Source of the DNA: Planctomicrobium sp.
Lineage (GTDB): Bacteria; Planctomycetota; Planctomycetia; Planctomycetales; Planctomycetaceae
NCBI GenBank assembly: GCA_018659505.1
Contig: JABJMI010000616.1
Span: 1-5,478, forward strand
Length of the DNA: 5,478 nt
Direction: 5' to 3'
The first letter of the stretch is position 1; every line of letters begins with the position of its first letter. Of this stretch, positions 1 through 5,478 are shown piece after piece. The translations under genes were made by a program, and so were the position numbers. The notes under the pieces are model-generated. The model ran no database searches and was not told the DNA's origin. It saw nothing but the letters and a program-made list of their open reading frames with translations.

Positions 1-435
1 CTCGCAGCTTTGAACAAGTTAGACACGGTCGATGATTTACTAAGTATTCAGTCTGCTGAACAAGTTGAACTGAAGGATCTGCTGGCAAGAATCCCAGAGC
101 TGAGTGCGACACGAAGAAAGCTTCGTAGTGATCTCGCTCATGAATTGGTCTGTCCTCCTCATCATGTTTCGTTGTACGAACTCACGAATTCATATTTCAA
201 AGAGAATTCCATCTCCGAAAATGAACTCAGTCCGCAAGATCTTAAAACCCTGCAAAAGAAAATTGTCCGGACGAGCGGAAAGCTGAAAGCCACCGTCAGC
301 AACCTATTGTTAAAACGCCAAATCGTTGAGGTTTCGTTGTCCGCGTTAGGAGTCACAACAAAACAGGATCGCTACACCGCGACTGGTGAGAAACTCAGCG
401 AACAAGCGACTTCACTTATTGAAACGCGGTCGTGA
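1..435 (+). CDS. flgN: FlgN-like flagellar export chaperone, 5'-truncated by the window edge
   Basis: The frame is open from base 1 (L-A-A before a TTG at 10), so the gene probably starts upstream and the TTG is not necessarily its start. At least 141 residues are visible and end in TGA at 433-435. The protein is soluble, charged and mostly helical: no membrane segment, many Leu/Glu/Lys/Arg, and a C-terminal helix (LLLKRQIVEVSLSALG) followed by a short DRYTATGE tail. That plan, long helices with a late 'N/K-x-LL' helix and then a Y/G-containing tail, resembles FlgN-family chaperones, which bind the C-termini of FlgK and FlgL in the cytoplasm and deliver them to the flagellar export gate. The strongest support is position: it lies 85 bp before flgK, with flgL next. 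Sequence similarity to FlgN is weak by eye, so the family call is an inference; another small flagellar protein remains possible. Confidence 0.6.
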   Translation, partial: LAALNKLDTVDDLLSIQSAEQVELKDLLARIPELSATRRKLRSDLAHELVCPPHHVSLYELTNSYFKENSISENELSPQDLKTLQKKIVRTSGKLKATVSNLLLKRQIVEVSLSALGVTTKQDRYTATGEKLSEQATSLIETRS

Positions 436-456
436 TTGCTGCGAAGCGATGAATCT

Positions 457-475
457 CACACAAGATGTGTGCAGC
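457..475. repeat. 19-nt palindromic dispersed repeat, copy 1
   Basis: The sequence CACACAAGATGTGTGCAGC contains the inverted repeat CACACA-AGA-TGTGTG, a 6-bp stem with a 3-nt loop. An identical 19-mer in the same orientation occurs at 3574-3592. This copy lies in the gap between the flgN-like gene and flgK. A perfect 19-nt match twice in 5.5 kb, both times between genes, is far from chance expectation and points to a dispersed repeat family. Its function is unknown. Confidence 0.7.
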
Positions 476-520
476 GAAACAATGTTTTCCTAATTCCTTA
501 ATCTTAATTCCTATTAAGCC

Positions 521-2104
521 ATGCTCCATATCGATGTCGGACTCAGTGCTATTCGAGCCAGTCAACAGGCTCTTTATGCGATCTCAAACAATGTCGCGAA
601 TGCCAATACCGAAGGGTATCATCGGCAGCGAGTCGAATTGATTGATCGCAATCCGATCACCATCGGTGCTCTGCAAATCGGTACCGGTGTCGAAGTCGAA
701 CATCTTTCTCGGCTGCGCGATACCGCCACCGAAGGAGCTTTGATTTCCACCAATTCACTGCATTCTGAATCGGAAACATACTTACGCATTCTTGAACAAA
801 TCGAAGCGGCATTGTTACCGACACAAGGTTCGTTAACGGATTCGGTTTCGAACTTCTTTAACGAACTCGAACAGCTCGCAGCGCAGCCATCAACTGTCAC
901 AATTCGCGATGCGGTGCTGGCTGCGGCGTATGATGTCGTCAAGCAGATTAGCCGACTCGACAGTCGGATGAATCAGTTACGAACGAATAACGCAATTGAG
1001 GTCGCTGAAGAAGTTGATGCTGTCAACCAGGCAACTGCACAAATTGCAGAGTTGAATAAAGACATTCGAATCTTAAGTCATTCAGGAACCGCACCGAATA
1101 CACTGCTCGATCAACGAGATCGACTCGTCTCCGAACTCTCGAAAAGTGTCGAAATCTCGCTGCAAACTTATCTCGTCGAAGAGAGCCCACTCGTCGCAGC
1201 GAATGGTGCCGTACTCATCGCGGAGGAAGCAACACAACTCGTCGCTGTCACCTCGCCCGATGGTCATGCCGCAGTGGAAACCCAAAACGGTGGAAATCCG
1301 GTCAACCCACTGTCCGGGGCACTTGCAGGCTTGCTCGCTGGTCAAGAGTTGATTGATTCGATTCAAGCTTCGCTGCACGAATGGGCAACCGAATTTGTGC
1401 AAAGCATCGATCAAATTCATTCGACAGGTCTAGGACACAATCAAGCGAACAATGAACTGCAAGGTTCGAGAGCAATTACGGACGTTCCCTCACCTCTCTC
1501 GGAAATCGAAACACCTTACGACTTGAATAGTGGTTCGCTGTTCGTCACGCTGACTCATCTCGGAACTGGCGAACGGACGACACAGGAAATCATCGTCGAC
1601 ACTGCTACTGATTCGCTGGACGACGTAATCAGTCAGCTAGATTCGCTCCCGAATTTGTCGGCATCCTTCCAACCCGATGCCAAGAAATTACTATTGAGAG
1701 CAACTTCCGGATATGCCATTGATTTCGCCGGCGGAATTGATGCAGTTCCTCAGTCATCAACACTGACAGGAACAGCTTCTCCGCGACTTTCTGGCTTCCC
1801 ATCAGTCACAGGTAATGCGAACTGGACTGCAACTGTCGTCGGCAGCGGAACTGTCGGAGTGACATCCGGATTGCAGATTGAATTAACAGACACCATCAGC
1901 GGAGATGTGATTCGATCCGTCTCAGTCGGAGATAACTATTTGCCCGGTGAGAAGATCGAACTTGGAAACGGCATTAATCTGACACTTTCGATTGGCACTC
2001 TCAATGCGGGAGAATCTTTTCAGTTCGATCTCGTCAACAATGCTGACGAAACAGGTCTGCTGGTCGCACTCGGAATCAACACACTGTTCAGTGGAGATGT
2101 CTAA
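521..2104 (+). CDS. flgK: Flagellar hook-associated protein 1 (FlgK), cut short by an in-frame stop
   Basis: FlgK forms the first junction ring between hook and filament. Residues 1-40 carry the classic rod/hook N-terminal D0 helix, with AIRASQQALYAISNNVANAN followed by TEGYHRQ. Residues about 60-190 are a helical D1-type region (SVSNFFNELEQLAAQPS; NKDIRILSHSGTAPNTLLDQRDRLVSEL) typical of FlgK. Residues about 320-510 are a Gly/Thr/Ser-rich beta region fitting the surface-exposed D2/D3 domains. The conserved LLVALGINTLF motif just before the stop normally leads straight into the C-terminal D1/D0 helices, but TAA at 2102-2104 ends the frame at 527 residues. The rest of FlgK continues in the same frame to 2494 (657 residues if read through), a normal length for the family. 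ATG 521 is chosen because it starts directly on the D0 helix and an in-frame TAA sits at 515-517. There is no clear Shine-Dalgarno site. As read, the product lacks the C-terminal D0 helix needed for assembly, so it is probably non-functional unless the stop is read through or is a sequence error. Confidence 0.9.
   Translation: MLHIDVGLSAIRASQQALYAISNNVANANTEGYHRQRVELIDRNPITIGALQIGTGVEVEHLSRLRDTATEGALISTNSLHSESETYLRILEQIEAALLPTQGSLTDSVSNFFNELEQLAAQPSTVTIRDAVLAAAYDVVKQISRLDSRMNQLRTNNAIEVAEEVDAVNQATAQIAELNKDIRILSHSGTAPNTLLDQRDRLVSELSKSVEISLQTYLVEESPLVAANGAVLIAEEATQLVAVTSPDGHAAVETQNGGNPVNPLSGALAGLLAGQELIDSIQASLHEWATEFVQSIDQIHSTGLGHNQANNELQGSRAITDVPSPLSEIETPYDLNSGSLFVTLTHLGTGERTTQEIIVDTATDSLDDVISQLDSLPNLSASFQPDAKKLLLRATSGYAIDFAGGIDAVPQSSTLTGTASPRLSGFPSVTGNANWTATVVGSGTVGVTSGLQIELTDTISGDVIRSVSVGDNYLPGEKIELGNGINLTLSIGTLNAGESFQFDLVNNADETGLLVALGINTLFSGDV
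2102..2104 (+). other. flgK: Premature in-frame TAA within flgK
   Basis: The codons before the stop read L-F-S-G-D-V and those after it read T-G-L-V-V-N-E-Q-V, continuing in the same frame without any shift. A single base change (for example TCA, CAA, AAA or GAA to TAA) explains it. TAA also ends argG and the distal flgK frame, so it is a normal stop in this genome and not a reassigned sense codon. The next base is A, and I see no recognised readthrough signal or hairpin just downstream. Confidence 0.85.
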
Positions 2105-2494
2105 ACCGGCTTAGTCGTTAACGAGCAGGTCAAACAATCTCCGTTAAACATCGCAGCGTCTCGCACCGGTCAAGCGGCGGATGCCTCGAACCTCAGTCGA
2201 ATGATTCGACTACGAGATTCTGCAGTTTTTGAACAACGTAACGAAACAATCGAACAACGACTGGCGAGTATCGCGACCATCACAGCATTTCAAATTGAAG
2301 CCGAACAGGCGGGGATGGAATACCTGAACGAGCAGAAGATTCATCTTGAGAATGTGCGAGACTCGGTCTCGGGAGTTGATGTGAACGAAGAGTTGCTCAA
2401 CATGCTGGAGTTTCAAAGACAATTCCAGGCAGCGTCCCGCTTCGTTACAGCCGTTGATGAGTCACTAGACGAATTGATGCGTCTGATTAGCTAA
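2105..2494 (+). pseudogene. flgK: Detached C-terminal part of FlgK (D1/D0 helices)
   Basis: This 129-residue open stretch follows the TAA in the same frame as the upstream flgK. It begins TGLVVNEQVKQSPLNIAASR, the expected FlgK sequence after the LGINTLF motif. It ends with the conserved C-terminal D0 helix: SGVDVNEELLNMLEFQRQFQAASRF, then a helix ending DESLDELMRLIS. In intact FlgK this helix packs against the N-terminal D0 helix and carries the chaperone-binding and polymerisation surface. No ATG, GTG or TTG occurs in frame until ATG 2201, which would give a 97-residue product lacking 32 conserved residues. That ATG has no Shine-Dalgarno sequence before it, so independent translation is doubtful. 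The conserved sequence shows no other damage, so the interruption is very recent, a sequencing error, or tolerated by readthrough. Confidence 0.85.
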
Positions 2495-2508
2495 CCATTA
2501 ATACGACC

Positions 2509-2576
2509 GGCGAGCGGGGGACGTGAGTCCCCTGACTTCCACCACTAATACAGGGAGTTGACACTCCCCGCTCGCC
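2509..2576. repeat. REP/BIME-like double-hairpin element between flgK and flgL
   Basis: The ends are perfect 11-nt inverted repeats, GGCGAGCGGGG (2509-2519) and CCCCGCTCGCC (2566-2576). Inside are two further hairpins: GGGGAC-GTGA-GTCCCC (2517-2532) and GGGAGT-TGAC-ACTCCC (2553-2568). CCCTG (2530-2534) also pairs with CAGGG (2551-2555). The 68 bases can therefore fold as one long imperfect palindrome or as two stem-loops around a 16-nt spacer. This is the architecture of paired REP sequences (BIMEs). I recall similar GGCGAGC-bounded repeats as common in planctomycete genomes, but that is memory and not a search. It is more GC-rich than its surroundings. It could attenuate transcription or stabilise mRNA between flgK and flgL. 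No T-run follows, so it is not a classical intrinsic terminator. Confidence 0.8.
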
Positions 2577-2590
2577 AACTGTTTTCCATT

Positions 2591-2595
2591 AGGAA
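2591..2595 (+). promoter_or_regulatory. Ribosome binding site of flgL
   Basis: AGGAA lies 5 nt before the ATG at 2601. It is the clearest Shine-Dalgarno sequence in the window and fixes the flgL start. It suggests flgL can be translated independently of flgK. Confidence 0.6.
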
Positions 2596-2600
2596 TTCCA

Positions 2601-3533
2601 ATGACACTTCGCATCACCCCACACCGACAATTACAGCTCAGTCAGGATTACGCTCAAGAGCATCTTTCGAAATCGAACACGCTGCAAAACCAGATTAGTA
2701 GTGGCGAACGTATTCACCGCCCATCCGAAGACCCTGAAGGTCAGCGAACGATTTTGATTCAACAACAGGCTATCGCAAGATTAGAGACAGAAGTCGCTTC
2801 TATTGGATTCGCGCGTGTCTACCTCAATCAGGCGAATGTGGAACTGCTGGATGCGAACCAAATTCTGGTTCAGGCGAAATCACTCGCTTTGGAAGCACGT
2901 CAATCGACCGAACAGGTAGAACTCGATGTCATCGCAAACGAGTTGGATGGCTATCTCAAAACACTTGATCGAATCGCGAATGCCAGCCTGAATGGACGAC
3001 ATCTCTTTGCCGGTGCAAAGAATGATGCCCCTCCATTTACCGGCATTGTGGATGGACCGACTCAGTACCACGGCAGTGATCGACAAGGGGACGTCGTCCT
3101 ACCGACTGAAGCTGACATCACTGCGTTTGTCTCCGGTCAAGAGACGTTTTCATTCGTCAATTCAGATAATACAAGTCGAGTAGAAATCTTCGAGACGATT
3201 CGTGGATTGCGTGACGAACTTCGAACTCGAGAAGCCTACGACGCCGGTGAATGGGGAGAAAAGATCGATCAGCGAATCGATGATCTCGACCAAGGCAGCG
3301 ATCACCTGTTGTCAGTCATTGGAAAGCAATCTGTTTCATTACAGCAATTGGATCGACTCGAAACACGAGCGGAAGACCTCAAGCTGGAGTCTCAAACATT
3401 GCTGACGAATACCCAAAGCCCCGACTTCGCCAGTGCCATTATTCAATTGCAAGAGGAACAGAACCTGTTGCAGTATTCTTTGGCAACAGTGACACGAATT
3501 TTTGATTTGTCGGTTTTGGATTTTCTGTCGTGA
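2601..3533 (+). CDS. flgL: Flagellar hook-associated protein 3 (FlgL)
   Basis: FlgL forms the second hook-filament junction ring, on top of FlgK, and shares the flagellin fold. The 310-residue length is normal for FlgL. Residues 1-47 are the flagellin-type N-terminal helix with the hallmark QISSGERIHRPSEDPEG at 31-47. Residues about 50-125 continue as a long coiled-coil helix (YLNQANVELLDANQILVQAK). NASLNGRHLFAGAKNDAPPF at 127-146 is the conserved junction before the variable domain, which spans about 147-200. Residues about 205-310 are the returning helices, ending in the flagellin-like C-terminus (DFASAIIQLQEEQNLLQYSL, then TRIFDLSVLDFLS). Both terminal helices are intact, unlike in the preceding flgK. 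The ATG at 2601 follows AGGAA. It lies 106 bp after the flgK frame, separated by the double-hairpin repeat. Export is expected to use the FlgN-type chaperone and the flagellar type III apparatus. Confidence 0.93.
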   Translation: MTLRITPHRQLQLSQDYAQEHLSKSNTLQNQISSGERIHRPSEDPEGQRTILIQQQAIARLETEVASIGFARVYLNQANVELLDANQILVQAKSLALEARQSTEQVELDVIANELDGYLKTLDRIANASLNGRHLFAGAKNDAPPFTGIVDGPTQYHGSDRQGDVVLPTEADITAFVSGQETFSFVNSDNTSRVEIFETIRGLRDELRTREAYDAGEWGEKIDQRIDDLDQGSDHLLSVIGKQSVSLQQLDRLETRAEDLKLESQTLLTNTQSPDFASAIIQLQEEQNLLQYSLATVTRIFDLSVLDFLS

Positions 3534-3573
3534 AAAAAATCTTGCAACGATCATTTGATAGTACAGCGTGTGG

Positions 3574-3592
3574 CACACAAGATGTGTGCAGC
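3574..3592. repeat. 19-nt palindromic dispersed repeat, copy 2
   Basis: This is identical to the 19-mer at 457-475 and in the same orientation. Here the stem extends to 7 bp (GCACACA-AGA-TGTGTGC, 3574-3590). It lies between flgL and the HDOD-like gene. A short T-run (3602-3606) lies 11 nt beyond the stem, too far for a standard intrinsic terminator. The two copies bracket flgK-flgL. Confidence 0.7.
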
Positions 3593-3611
3593 TAACGAAG
3601 GTTTTTCAATT

Positions 3612-3932
3612 ATGAATGAAAATACACAATCGAAAGAAATCACTCACTTCCACGGTCCGGAGCAAATCTCCGGGCATCACTTTCATTCTGTTTTACAACG
3701 CTTGCAAGAAGATTCGATTGAGGTCGATGAGCTAATTGTTCTGCTAGAACAGCATCCCGATTCGACTAAGCATATCTACGCAGAAATCGACTCTATCGCG
3801 ACCGAAACACATTTCCATCGTGAGATCCGATCTTTCAAACATGCCATTCTGCTTTTAGGTATGAATCGCATCTACGCGCTACTCAATCGAGAGATGCAAG
3901 GTCCAGAACTGACCATTCGTCGGACGGCATAG
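3612..3932 (+). CDS. Small protein resembling the first part of an HDOD domain
   Basis: A 106-residue soluble protein with no signal peptide or membrane segment. Residues about 25-90 follow the start of an HDOD domain: a helix before LIVLLEQHPDSTKHIYAEID (the usual 'I..DP.L...ll' helix), then a His-containing turn, then REIRSFKHAILLLGMNRIYALL, which matches the characteristic '.I.S...AI..LG...I..L' segment. HDOD proteins act in bacterial signalling and chemotaxis-type regulation, and most family members lack catalytic metal residues. A full HDOD domain is about 200 residues, so this stops after roughly a third to a half; it is either a truncated remnant or a short stand-alone family. The usual central Asn-Ser ('aNSa') is replaced by D-S. 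ATG 3612 is chosen because GAAGG (3597-3601) sits 10 nt upstream. An in-frame ATG at 3555 would run through the palindromic repeat and is unlikely. It lies 78 bp after flgL, but a flagellar role is not shown. Function unknown. Confidence 0.55.
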   Translation: MNENTQSKEITHFHGPEQISGHHFHSVLQRLQEDSIEVDELIVLLEQHPDSTKHIYAEIDSIATETHFHREIRSFKHAILLLGMNRIYALLNREMQGPELTIRRTA

Positions 3933-4184
3933 ATGATTTGCGACATTGAATAACTTGCTGGCACAGTGGATCTCAATTCCCATCCGGTAAAAAATTCTGC
4001 TTCAACTCTTGGCTGCATTGATGTTCGTGAGTTAGGTTGAGAACATGGCTATTCGGGAACTTGTTCACTGAACATTTTTCTGCACAGTAGTGTCCAGCTT
4101 GCGATATAGAATTGTTGAGCGAGATTTCTTTTGCTCACAATTAATCAATATTTCACAGTCAATAGCGTTGAAAGAACGATTTCG
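3933..4184. other. Intergenic region upstream of argG
   Basis: About 250 bases without a credible gene. Reading all three forward frames past 3932 does not continue the HDOD domain convincingly. The region holds the GAAC/GTTC palindrome cluster near 4041-4073 and probably the argG promoter. A TATAGA at 4105-4110 is a possible -10 box, but there is no good -35 partner. No ARG-box-like or leader-peptide structure was recognised. Confidence 0.5.
4062..4074. promoter_or_regulatory. Candidate operator palindrome upstream of argG
   Basis: TGTTCACTGAACA is a perfect 6+6 palindrome around a central C. It overlaps a second small palindrome, GAAC-TT-GTTC (4057-4066), and another GAAC lies at 4041-4044. 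The position, about 110 bp before the argG ATG, would suit a repressor or activator site. The regulator is unknown: the spacing does not match the GAAC-N4-GTTC SOS box, and the sequence is not like an AT-rich ArgR box. Confidence 0.25.
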
Positions 4185-5408
4185 ATGGCAGATTCAGTAG
4201 TTTTGGCGTACAGCGGTGGGCTTGACACCTCGGTCCTTGTCGGCTGGTTAATGGACAAGGGATACGACGTGCATTGCTTGTATGTCGACCTCGGACAGCC
4301 TTGCGAAGACATCGAAGCGATCCTGCAAAAGGCTCTCGATATTGGTGCGAAAAGCTCGATTTCGATTGATGTTCAAGAAGAACTTTGCCGCGACTTTGCG
4401 TTTCCAGTCCTGCAATGGCAGGCCAGATACGAAAACATCTACCTGCTCGGAACTTCGATTGCTCGCCCGCTGATCTCGAAAATCATCCTTCAACGAGCAC
4501 GCGAAGTCGATGCTGTTGCCTACGTTCACGGAGCGACAGGCAAAGGTAACGACCAGTGCCGGTTCCAATTGGCTGCCGAAGCTCTTGAGCCAAAAGTGAA
4601 AGTGATGGCTCCTTGGAGAATGGATGAGTTCCGCGATCTATTTCCTGGACGTACAGAAATGCTGGAGTATTGTGAGTCCAAAAATATCCCAGTGAAAGCG
4701 ACCGCGTCGAAACCTTATTCTTCCGATGAAAACTGCCTGCATATCAGCTACGAAGCGGGTGATCTCGAAGATCCGAATGTTGATGGAATCCCGGTCATTG
4801 ATTTCGGAATGACGGTTTCTCCTCAAGAAGCTCCTGATCAAGAAACAGTCGTCAAAGTCGGTTTCGAATCCGGGATTCCAGTGAGTGTGAATGGTGAGCC
4901 ACTCGGTGCTTATGACATCGTCCATAAACTGAATCAGATCGGCGGCGAGAATGGTGTCGGACGAATCGACATTGTCGAGAATCGTTTCGTCGGCATGAAA
5001 AGCCGAGGCGTCTATGAAGCTCCGGGCATGACTTGCCTGTACGCTGCTCATCAAGCTTTGGAACAATTAACTGTGGATCGTGACGCTGCTCACTTCCGTG
5101 ACCGACTCAGTCCGGAAGTTGCTGAGATGGTCTACAACGGTTTCTGGTACTGTGCGAAAATGGACGCGCTCATGGCGTTTATCAAGCAACTTCAAGAACC
5201 GGTCACCGGCGAAGTCACATTGGGACTCTACAAAGGGAACGTCCGTGTGATGGGCAGAACTTCTCCTAATTCGCTCTATGACGAAGCCATCGCTTCCATG
5301 GAAGCTGCGGACGAAGCAGACTACAGCCAGAACGACGCTGAAGGCTTCTTGAGAATCCTTGGGGTGCCACTACGAGTTCAAGGCAAAGCTCGACCTCGCA
5401 GCTATTAA
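4185..5408 (+). CDS. argG: Argininosuccinate synthase (ArgG)
   Basis: Catalyses citrulline + aspartate + ATP to argininosuccinate + AMP + PPi in the cytoplasm, the penultimate step of arginine biosynthesis. The 407-residue length is typical of the family. Residues 8-16 (AYSGGLDTS) are the ATP pyrophosphatase P-loop. LGTSIARPL (88-96) and HGATGKGNDQCRF (115-127) are the conserved citrulline/aspartate-binding segments, and SSDENCLHISYEAGDLEDP (179-197) is the second family signature. NRFVGMKSRGVYEAPG (266-281) and the C-terminal multimerisation helix are also present. No key residue appears lost. ATG 4185 is chosen because it puts the P-loop eight residues from the N-terminus as usual; a TTG at 4131 would add 18 residues not expected in the family. 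The Shine-Dalgarno site is weak (GAAAGAA near 4170). It follows a 252-bp gap, so it is likely a separate transcription unit from the flagellar genes. argH is not visible in the window. Confidence 0.97.
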   Translation: MADSVVLAYSGGLDTSVLVGWLMDKGYDVHCLYVDLGQPCEDIEAILQKALDIGAKSSISIDVQEELCRDFAFPVLQWQARYENIYLLGTSIARPLISKIILQRAREVDAVAYVHGATGKGNDQCRFQLAAEALEPKVKVMAPWRMDEFRDLFPGRTEMLEYCESKNIPVKATASKPYSSDENCLHISYEAGDLEDPNVDGIPVIDFGMTVSPQEAPDQETVVKVGFESGIPVSVNGEPLGAYDIVHKLNQIGGENGVGRIDIVENRFVGMKSRGVYEAPGMTCLYAAHQALEQLTVDRDAAHFRDRLSPEVAEMVYNGFWYCAKMDALMAFIKQLQEPVTGEVTLGLYKGNVRVMGRTSPNSLYDEAIASMEAADEADYSQNDAEGFLRILGVPLRVQGKARPRSY

Positions 5409-5448
5409 AGAATTCGTAACCGTTCACGATATTGAAACGATTGTCTAA

Positions 5449-5478
5449 CCACGAAACACACAAATGACACGAAAAAAA
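5449..5478. repeat. Start of a 9-nt-period tandem repeat after argG
   Basis: After CC, three 9-nt units follow: ACGAAACAC (5451-5459), ACAAATGAC (5460-5468) and ACGAAAAAA (5469-5477). All begin AC and share the ACRAA core. The array reaches the window edge and may continue. I recall intergenic ACCACGAAA-type repeats as frequent in planctomycetes, but could not check. The 40 bases between argG and this array contain only a weak imperfect hairpin (CGTTCA...TGAAACG, 5421-5439). Confidence 0.45.

Noticed and set aside
436..520. Sigma-28 or sigma-54 flagellar promoter before flgK
   Set aside because: No TAAA-N15-GCCGATAA or TGGCAC-N5-TTGCA pattern was found; the gap holds the 19-nt repeat and a short AT-rich direct repeat (TAATTCCT at 491-498 and 505-512).
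619..942. Reverse-strand open frame inside flgK, and similar antisense frames at 1082-1420, 4248-4568 and 4638-5066
   Set aside because: They lie wholly opposite strongly supported genes, are Cys/Ser/Arg-rich without recognisable domains, and look like codon-bias shadows.
2201..2494. An independent 97-residue gene starting at ATG 2201
   Set aside because: It is the in-frame continuation of flgK, the homology begins 32 residues earlier, and no ribosome binding site precedes this ATG.
2566..2590. Intrinsic terminator between flgK and flgL
   Set aside because: The GC-rich stem ends at 2576 and only a scattered TTTT follows in a mixed context, so the element is better described as a REP-like repeat.
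3555..3611. ATG at 3555 as the start of the HDOD-like gene
   Set aside because: The extra 19 codons run through the palindromic repeat also found at 457-475, and a better Shine-Dalgarno site precedes ATG 3612.
4081..4110. Sigma-70 promoter for argG with -10 TATAGA
   Set aside because: No acceptable -35 hexamer lies 16-18 nt upstream, so it is mentioned only as a weak possibility.
4131..4184. TTG at 4131 as the argG start
   Set aside because: It would add 18 residues before the P-loop, which is normally within the first dozen or so residues; ATG 4185 fits the family.

Overview
The window reads as an ordinary chromosomal stretch of a moderate-GC bacterium. It carries a late flagellar (hook-filament junction) gene cluster followed by an arginine-biosynthesis gene, all on the + strand. 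The style suggests a planctomycete: divergent FlgK and FlgL, mostly weak or absent Shine-Dalgarno sites, and intergenic palindromic and short tandem repeats of a kind I associate with that phylum. This assignment is inferred from protein style and repeats only, with no database search.

Layout. Positions 1-435 hold the 3' part of a small FlgN-like gene, a presumed export chaperone for FlgK and FlgL. Positions 521-2494 hold flgK, interrupted by one in-frame TAA at 2102-2104. The frame continues intact after the stop and encodes the conserved C-terminal part of FlgK. Positions 2509-2576 are a compact REP/BIME-like double-hairpin element in the flgK-flgL gap. Positions 2601-3533 are an intact flgL. 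Positions 3612-3932 encode a 106-residue protein resembling only the first part of an HDOD domain. Positions 3933-4184 are non-coding, with a small GAAC/GTTC palindrome cluster. Positions 4185-5408 are a complete argG. The last 30 bases start a 9-nt-period repeat that runs off the window.

How the genes work together. FlgN-type chaperones hold FlgK and FlgL for type III flagellar export, and FlgK and FlgL form the two junction rings between hook and filament. The order flgN-flgK-flgL is therefore one functional unit. ArgG (argininosuccinate synthase) is unrelated metabolism and very likely a separate transcription unit.

The most notable observations are the nonsense codon in flgK, the folded repeat between flgK and flgL, and a 19-nt palindromic repeat present in the same orientation on both sides of the flgK-flgL pair. 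I did not find a convincing new biological system here.
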